Below, in pieces: positions 14,307 to 14,702 of a stretch of 14,702 nt of DNA. Each line of letters opens with the position of its first letter. Positions within the stretch are counted from its first letter, which is position 1. This stretch comes from JBAXTE01 sp964653595 (GTDB lineage Bacteria; Bacteroidota; Bacteroidia; Bacteroidales; WCHB1-69). Under the pieces are notes generated by a model. The model was not told the origin of the DNA. It did not search any database and saw only the letters and a list, made by a program, of their open reading frames with translations. The position numbers and the translations under genes are program-made. The DNA is taken from assembly GCA_964653595.1 (NCBI GenBank), contig CAZZHH010000075.1, forward strand, positions 1 through 14,702, in the 5' to 3' direction.

Positions 14307-14513
14307 ATGAAATCACAAGAAAATAACAACAGAGATTTTTCAATAATCTTTGAAGAAATTGAAAAATTTAGCCAAAAAGATTCTTCAATCAAAGATAATA
14401 TTATCGCTGAAGATGTATTACAACAAGACGAATCAATTAGAGCTTTTAGTGAAATATGTAGAGAAATTAATTCAAACGAAAGCAATTCTACGGTTTTCAT
14501 GACTTTTTCATAA
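14307..14513 (+). CDS. Small acidic protein downstream of the SDH_sah protease
   Basis: This encodes a 68-residue soluble, Glu/Asp/Ser/Asn-rich protein (MKSQENNNRDFSIIFEEIEK) with helical-looking stretches and no signal peptide. It starts 13 bp after the protease stop and ends with tandem TAA TAG, 10 bp before the attC inverse core. Its place in the same cassette and transcript suggests a partner of the protease, for example an adaptor, regulator or antitoxin-like inhibitor. That is inference from position only. I recognise no family. Confidence 0.65.
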   Translation: MKSQENNNRDFSIIFEEIEKFSQKDSSIKDNIIAEDVLQQDESIRAFSEICREINSNESNSTVFMTFS

Positions 14514-14523
14514 TAGAAGGCCA

Positions 14524-14652
14524 GCACCCAACATGCGGTATATTTTATTGCCGAGATAGTGCTGAAATCAACGGTTGTGGCTCGCTTCAAGCTTCATCAC
14601 AGTTTGACAGTGACGTGCTCCGAAGTCGGCAACAAAAACATACCGCTATCCG
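14524..14652. repeat. attC-like recombination site 2
   Basis: This is a 129-bp imperfect palindrome. Inverse core GCACCCAAC (contains RYYYAAC) is followed by arms GCGGTAT (14535-14541)/ATACCGC (14640-14646) and TTGCCG (14548-14553)/CGGCAA (14627-14632). The centre has GGTTGTGGCTCGCTTC and TTGACAG, shared with site 1. It ends at CGTTAGCA (G14652), a weaker match to GTTRRRY. The arms match site 1 exactly while much of the remaining sequence differs, the pattern expected of sites conserved for structure. Confidence 0.83.
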
Positions 14653-14702
14653 TTAGCATTCAGTGAGGAAAGGAGTGTTGTGAAAGGTGGAAACGGTTTT
14701 TC
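14653..14702 (+). mobile_element. Start of cassette 3, cut by window edge
   Basis: By the same cutting rule a third cassette begins at TTAGCATTCAG. Only 50 bp are visible: a purine-rich stretch (GAGGAAAGGAGTG) with no start codon that can be assigned. If it is a true cassette, its own attC beyond the window should begin with GAATGCTAAC. Confidence 0.55.

Larger units (their letters stand above)
13058..14652 (+). mobile_element. Integron-type gene cassette 2 (two genes)
   Basis: It starts TTGGGTGC after G13057 and ends with G14652 of CGTTAGCA. The start GTTGGGTGC (13057-13065) is the exact reverse complement of GCACCCAAC (14524-14532), the inverse core of the attC at its end. It carries a protease-fold gene and a small gene in the same direction, plus an internal promoter. 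At about 1.6 kb it is larger than a typical single-gene cassette. Confidence 0.82.

Noticed and set aside
14300..14590. Minus-strand 96-codon frame at the end of cassette 2
   Set aside because: It is antisense to the small acidic gene and runs into the attC palindrome. Cassette genes in this array read toward their attC.

Overview
The window looks like a piece of a Bacteroidota (probably Bacteroidia) chromosome. The evidence is the AT-rich intergenic DNA, several near-perfect TAnnTTTG -7 promoter boxes, lipoproteins with K-(D/E)2 export-type sequences after the lipobox cysteine, and the split mutA/mutB methylmalonyl-CoA mutase genes. All readings come from inspection of the sequence alone.

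Layout. (1) 1-2889, minus strand: metabolic core, with mutA followed by the 5' part of mutB, which runs off the window. They are separated by 197 bp holding a strong stem-loop. Codon and base use here are visibly richer in GC than in the rest. (2) 3249-4120, plus strand: a two-gene toxin-antitoxin module, a DUF6922-type antitoxin overlapping an AbiEii-type nucleotidyltransferase toxin. A promoter lies inside the longer reading frame and therefore sets the antitoxin start. (3) 4126-4627, minus strand: debris, namely a 3' gene fragment and an XRE-type regulator killed by one in-frame TAG. (4) 4923-9238, plus strand: two paralogous small cysteine-containing lipoproteins, then two paralogous ~560-residue lipoproteins that join a beta-propeller-like region to a C-terminal thioredoxin-like CGSC domain. 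A 49-bp direct repeat (one mismatch) brackets regions 3 and 4 at 4142-4190 and 9247-9295. (5) 9239-10052: a structured non-coding stretch of about 0.8 kb. (6) 10053-11462: a tyrosine recombinase with an unusual N-terminal tandem HARP-like repeat. (7) 11525-12124: an outer-membrane-type protein gene interrupted by an in-frame TGA. (8) 12372-14702: an integron-type cassette array.

The main result is region 8. Two imperfect palindromes of about 128 bp (12931-13057 and 14524-14652) behave as attC sites. They share inner arms (GCGGTAT/ATACCGC and TTGCCG/CGGCAA), and each begins with a short inverse core that is the exact reverse complement of the start of its own cassette: AGTTGGTAAC against GTTACCAACT at 12371, and GCACCCAAC against GTTGGGTGC at 13057. 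This matching is the signature of integron cassettes that have passed through a circular form. Cassette 1 carries a lipoprotein. Cassette 2 carries a serine dehydrogenase proteinase (SDH_sah/ClpP-fold) with a zinc ribbon plus a 68-residue partner, and has its own promoter. Cassette 3 has only its first bases in the window.

The nearest recombinase is not a standard IntI. It has the RKHRHY residues and an IntI-like C-terminal end, but lacks the IntI-specific insertion and points the same way as the cassettes. Whether it mobilises this array is an inference. The other regions look like ordinary accessory cargo next to a conserved metabolic operon, with several genes in decay.
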